Shown: in pieces, positions 13,890-17,511 of the stretch | Layout: each line of letters opens with the position of its first letter | Position numbering within the stretch: the stretch's first letter is position 1 | Assembly: GCF_009496155.1 (NCBI RefSeq) | Contig: NZ_WIJP01000023.1 | Span: 1 to 17,511 of the forward strand | Length of the DNA stretch: 17,511 bases | From: Streptococcus mitis | Lineage (GTDB): Bacteria > Bacillota > Bacilli > Lactobacillales > Streptococcaceae | Direction of reading: 5' to 3' | Notes under the pieces: generated by a model | Seen by the model: only the letters and a program-made list of their open reading frames with translations | Told to the model about the DNA's origin: nothing | Database searches by the model: none | Translations under genes and position numbers: made by a program

Positions 13890-16800
13890 ATGGTGACCTT
13901 ATTAGATTTATTCTCAGAAAATGATCAGATTAAAAAATGGCATCAAAGTTTAACAGATAAGAAAAGACAACTAATACTTGGTTTATCAACGTCTACTAAG
14001 GCTCTTGCAATTGCAAGCAGTTTAGAAAAAGAAGATAAGATTGTGTTATTGACGTCAACTTATGGAGAAGCAGAAGGACTTGTTAGTGATTTTCTATCAA
14101 TCTTGGGTGAGGAACTTGTCTATCCATTTTTGGTAGATGACTCCCCTATGGTAGAGTTTTTGATGTCTTCACAAGAAAAAATCATTTCACGGGTTGAAGC
14201 CTTGCGTTTTTTGACTGATTCGTCTAAGAAAGGGATTTTAGTTTGTAATATCGCAGCAAGTCGATTGATTTTACCGTCTCCCAATATATTTAAAGATAGT
14301 ATTGTAAAAATAACAGTTGGTGAAGAATATGACCAACACGAACTTATCCATCAGTTAAAAGAGATAGGCTATCGAAAAGTTACACAAGTACAAACTCAAG
14401 GCGAATTTAGTCTGCGAGGAGATATTTTAGATATTTTTGAAATATCCCAGTTAGAACCTTACCGAATTGAGTTTTTTGGTGATGAAATTGATGGAATTCG
14501 TACTTTTGAAGTCGAAACACAATTATCGAAAGAAAATCAGACAGAACTCACCATCTTTCCAGCTAGCGACATACTTTTTAGAGAAAAGGATTATCAACGA
14601 GGACAGTCAACTTTAGAAAAACAAATTTCAAAAACTTTATCACCTATTTTAAAATCATACTTAGAAGAAATTCTTTCAAGTTTTCACCAAAAACAAATGC
14701 ATTTAGATTCTAGGAAGTTTTTATCTTTGTGTTATGACAAGACATGGACTGTGTTTGACTATATTGAAAAAGATACCCCAATATTCTTTGATGATTATCA
14801 AAAATTGATGAATCAGTATGAAATATTTGAAAGAGAATTAGCGCAATACTTTACAGAAGAATTACAGAATGGTAAAGCAGTTTCTGAAATGCAGTATTTT
14901 GCAGATACAGAGCAGATCTATAAAAAACAGAGTCCAGTTACCTTTTTCTCTAATCTGCAAAAGGGGTTAGGAAATCTCAAGTTTGATCAAATTTATCAAT
15001 TTAATCAATATCCTATGCAGGAGTTTTTCAATCAATTTTCTTTTCTAAAAGAAGAAATTGAACGATATAAAAAAATGGATTACACCATTATTCTGCAGTC
15101 TAGCAATTCAATGGGAAGTAAAACATTGGAGGATGTGTTAGAGGAATACCAGATTAAATTGGATTCTAGAGATAAGTCAAATATCTGTAAAGAATCTGTA
15201 AACTTAATTGAGGGTAATCTCAGACATGGTTTTCATTTTGTAGATGAAAAGATTTTATTGATTACTGAACATGAGATTTTTCAAAAGAAATTGAAACGTC
15301 GTTTTCGAAGACAACATGTTTCAAACGCAGAGAGATTAAAAGATTACAATGAACTTGAAAAAGGAGATTACGTTGTTCACCATATTCATGGAATTGGTCA
15401 ATATCTAGGAATTGAAACAATTGAAATAAAAGGAATCCACCGCGATTATGTCAGTGTCCAGTATCAAAATGGTGATCAAATCTCCATCCCAGTGGAACAG
15501 ATTCATCTACTATCTAAATATGTTTCAAGTGATGGTAAAGCGCCCAAACTCAATAAATTAAATGACGGTCATTTTAAAAAGGCCAAGCAAAAAGTTAAGA
15601 ACCAGGTAGAGGATATAGCTGACGATTTAATCAAACTTTATTCTGAACGCAGCCAGTTGAAGGGTTTTGCTTTCTCAGCTGATGATGATGCTCAACATGC
15701 TTTTGATGATGCCTTCCCTTATATTGAAACGGATGATCAACTTCGTAGTGTTGAGGAAATCAAGAGAGATATGCAGGCTTCTCAACCAATGGATCGGCTT
15801 TTAGTTGGGGATGTTGGTTTTGGAAAGACTGAAGTTGCTATGCGTGCAGCCTTTAAGGCAGTCAATGATCACAAACAGGTTGTTGTCTTAGTTCCGACGA
15901 CGGTTTTAGCGCAACAGCACTATACGAATTTTAAGGAACGATTCCAAAATTTTGCAGTTAATATTGATGTGTTAAGTCGTTTTAGAAGTAAAAAAGAGCA
16001 GACTGAAACACTTGAAAAATTGAAAAACGGTCAAGTTGATATTTTGATTGGAACCCATCGTGTTTTGTCTAAAGATGTTGTGTTTGCTGATTTGGGCTTG
16101 ATGATTATAGATGAGGAACAGCGATTTGGTGTCAAGCATAAGGAAACCTTGAAAGAACTGAAAACACAAGTAGATGTCCTGACCTTGACAGCAACTCCAA
16201 TTCCTCGTACCCTTCACATGTCTATGCTGGGAATCAGAGATTTGTCTGTTATTGAAACTCCGCCGACTAATCGCTATCCTGTTCAGACCTATGTTTTGGA
16301 AAAGAATGATAGTGTCATTCGTGATGCGGTCTTACGTGAAATGGAGCGTGGAGGTCAAGTTTATTATCTTTACAACAAAGTTGACACAATTGATCAGAAG
16401 GTTTCAGAATTACAGGAGTTGATTCCAGAGGCTTCGATTGGTTATGTTCATGGGCAAATGAGTGAAATTAAGTTAGAAAATACTCTACTGGATTTCATTG
16501 AAGGTCAGTATGATATTTTGGTGACAACTACCATTATTGAGACAGGGGTGGACATTCCAAATGCCAATACTTTATTTATTGAAAATGCGGACCATATGGG
16601 CTTGTCAACCTTGTATCAATTAAGAGGAAGAGTTGGTCGTAGCAACCGCATTGCTTATGCTTATCTCATGTATCGTCCAGAAAAATCAATCAGTGAAGTA
16701 TCTGAAAAGAGATTAGAAGCGATCAAAGGATTTACAGAATTGGGCTCTGGATTTAAGATTGCAATGCGAGATCTTTCGATTCGTGGAGCAGGAAATCTTT

Positions 16801-17402
16801 TAGGCAAGTCTCAGTCTGGTTTCATTGATTCTGTTGGTTTTGAATTGTATTCGCAGTTACTAGAGGAAGCTATTGCTAAACGAAATGGTAATGCTAACAC
16901 TAACACAAGAACCAAAGGGAATGCTGAGTTGATTTTGCAAATTGATGCCTATCTTCCTGATACTTATATTTCTAATCAACGACATAAGATTGAAATTTAC
17001 AAGAAAATTCGTCAAATTGACAACCGTGTCAATTATGAAGAGTTACAAGAGGAGTTGATGGACCGTTTTGGAGAGTACCCAGATGTAGTTGCTTATCTTT
17101 TAGAGATTGGTTTGGTCAAATCATACTTGGACAAGGTCTTTGTTCAACGTGTGGAAAGAAAAGATAATAAGATTACAGTTCAATTTGAAAACATTACTCA
17201 GCGACTGTTCTTGGCTCAAGATTATTTTAAAGCTTTATCCGCAACGAATTTAAAAGCAGCCATAGCTGAGAATAAGGGACTAATGGAAGTTGTATTTGAT
17301 GTCCGAAACAAGAAGGACTATGAAATTTTAGAAGGTCTGCTCATTTTTGGAGAAAGTTTATTAGATATAAAAGAGTCAAAAGAAGGTAAATTCCCAAACT
17401 AA
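13890..17402 (+). CDS. mfd: Transcription-repair coupling factor Mfd
   Basis: The 1170-residue protein is full length. In order it has the UvrB-like N-terminal module (about 1-350), a linker, the CarD-like RNA-polymerase-interacting domain (about 490-560, beginning EKGDYVVHHIHGIGQYLGIE), RecG-type translocase domains with Walker A GDVGFGKT at 640-647 and DEEQ at 741-744, and a C-terminal TRCF domain containing LMDRFGEYPD. It pushes stalled RNA polymerase off DNA and recruits UvrA to damage. Start: ATG at 13890, directly after the pth stop, with AGAGG about 12 bases upstream, suggesting coupled translation. An Asn/Thr-rich patch (NGNANTNTRTKGNAE, about residue 1000) is the linker into the TRCF domain. 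Nothing looks broken. Confidence 0.98.
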   Translation: MVTLLDLFSENDQIKKWHQSLTDKKRQLILGLSTSTKALAIASSLEKEDKIVLLTSTYGEAEGLVSDFLSILGEELVYPFLVDDSPMVEFLMSSQEKIISRVEALRFLTDSSKKGILVCNIAASRLILPSPNIFKDSIVKITVGEEYDQHELIHQLKEIGYRKVTQVQTQGEFSLRGDILDIFEISQLEPYRIEFFGDEIDGIRTFEVETQLSKENQTELTIFPASDILFREKDYQRGQSTLEKQISKTLSPILKSYLEEILSSFHQKQMHLDSRKFLSLCYDKTWTVFDYIEKDTPIFFDDYQKLMNQYEIFERELAQYFTEELQNGKAVSEMQYFADTEQIYKKQSPVTFFSNLQKGLGNLKFDQIYQFNQYPMQEFFNQFSFLKEEIERYKKMDYTIILQSSNSMGSKTLEDVLEEYQIKLDSRDKSNICKESVNLIEGNLRHGFHFVDEKILLITEHEIFQKKLKRRFRRQHVSNAERLKDYNELEKGDYVVHHIHGIGQYLGIETIEIKGIHRDYVSVQYQNGDQISIPVEQIHLLSKYVSSDGKAPKLNKLNDGHFKKAKQKVKNQVEDIADDLIKLYSERSQLKGFAFSADDDAQHAFDDAFPYIETDDQLRSVEEIKRDMQASQPMDRLLVGDVGFGKTEVAMRAAFKAVNDHKQVVVLVPTTVLAQQHYTNFKERFQNFAVNIDVLSRFRSKKEQTETLEKLKNGQVDILIGTHRVLSKDVVFADLGLMIIDEEQRFGVKHKETLKELKTQVDVLTLTATPIPRTLHMSMLGIRDLSVIETPPTNRYPVQTYVLEKNDSVIRDAVLREMERGGQVYYLYNKVDTIDQKVSELQELIPEASIGYVHGQMSEIKLENTLLDFIEGQYDILVTTTIIETGVDIPNANTLFIENADHMGLSTLYQLRGRVGRSNRIAYAYLMYRPEKSISEVSEKRLEAIKGFTELGSGFKIAMRDLSIRGAGNLLGKSQSGFIDSVGFELYSQLLEEAIAKRNGNANTNTRTKGNAELILQIDAYLPDTYISNQRHKIEIYKKIRQIDNRVNYEELQEELMDRFGEYPDVVAYLLEIGLVKSYLDKVFVQRVERKDNKITVQFENITQRLFLAQDYFKALSATNLKAAIAENKGLMEVVFDVRNKKDYEILEGLLIFGESLLDIKESKEGKFPN

Positions 17403-17445
17403 GTTCCACCGCTAGTAGAAGTGGAAGTTAGTCTGATAAAAATCG

Positions 17446-17492
17446 TAAAAACCAGTGGAAATCCGTTTCAGGGTAAGTTCCACTGGTTTTAC
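17446..17492. terminator. Long hairpin after mfd, likely terminator
   Basis: AAAACCAGTGGAA (17448-17460) and TTCCACTGGTTTT (17478-17490) are perfect 13-base inverted arms around a 17-base loop. The right arm ends in TTTT, so it could act as a terminator for mfd on the plus strand, but the T-run is short and inside the stem. A shorter pair TTCCAC/GTGGAA (17404-17409, 17421-17426) lies before it. The remaining bases to 17511 hold no start of a gene that I can support. Confidence 0.6.
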
Positions 17493-17511
17493 TAATGCTT
17501 GATTTCATCGC

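Noticed and set aside
15972..16217. Minus-strand 81-codon frame within mfd
   Set aside because: Antisense to conserved helicase motifs of Mfd, with no ribosome binding site or known domain.
16328..16343. parS-like sequence GGTCTTACGTGAAATG in mfd
   Set aside because: Only 11 of 16 bases fit the parS consensus TGTTTCACGTGAAACA and the left half is poor.
17403..17511. Possible transposase C-terminus on the minus strand at the right edge
   Set aside because: Only about 27 open codons are present and no family motif can be recognised, so it is not listed as a gene.

Overview
The window is the chromosomal replication-origin region of a mitis-group Streptococcus (S. mitis / S. pneumoniae / S. oralis cluster). 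The gene order comE-comD-comC, tRNA-Arg, rlmH, htrA, parB, dnaA, dnaN, DUF951 gene, ychF, pth, mfd is the one I know from pneumococcus. The DNA is AT-rich and the HtrA and ParB proteins read almost like the pneumococcal ones. The ComC peptide (EMRK...RRR) resembles S. mitis-type competence pheromones, so S. mitis or a close relative is the best guess; I cannot fix the species without a search.

Layout. 1-119: the 5' end of a minus-strand IS1182-like transposase running off the window. 204-3516: a divergent pair, a large YhgE/Pip membrane protein (minus) and a TetR-family regulator (plus), with two matching TTTAGAC-N5-GTCTAAA-type operators between them. 3557-3707: tRNA-Asn and tRNA-Glu (minus). 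3759-6094: the comCDE quorum-sensing operon (minus) with its ComE-box promoter. 6143-6216: tRNA-Arg. 6260-6739: rlmH. 6776-6892: DnaA boxes and the CiaR-controlled htrA promoter. 6922-8919: htrA-parB (plus). 8951-10616: the bipartite oriC around dnaA, with DnaA boxes on both sides and a DnaA-trio-like unwinding element before dnaN. 10652-17402: dnaN, DUF951 gene, ychF, pth and mfd (plus). 17403-17511: nested inverted repeats after mfd.

Functionally the region joins replication initiation (dnaA, dnaN, oriC), origin segregation (parB, no parA seen), competence control (comCDE, plus htrA, which degrades pheromone), ribosome and tRNA maintenance (rlmH, ychF, pth) and transcription-coupled repair (mfd). 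Most genes point away from oriC, so they are co-directional with replication; yhgE, tRNAs, comCDE and rlmH lie on the left arm and face left. tetR is an exception on the left arm, and htrA and parB also run toward the origin.

I see no unknown multi-gene system. The most distinctive item is a perfect 9-bp tandem duplication inside the mature pheromone part of comC. It lengthens a 16-residue mitis-type peptide to 19 residues and may define an unusual pherotype. Secondary points are the paired TetR operators, DnaA boxes next to the CiaR box of htrA, a possible leaderless rlmH mRNA, a 9-bp-arm palindrome between htrA and parB, and the repeat cluster after mfd.
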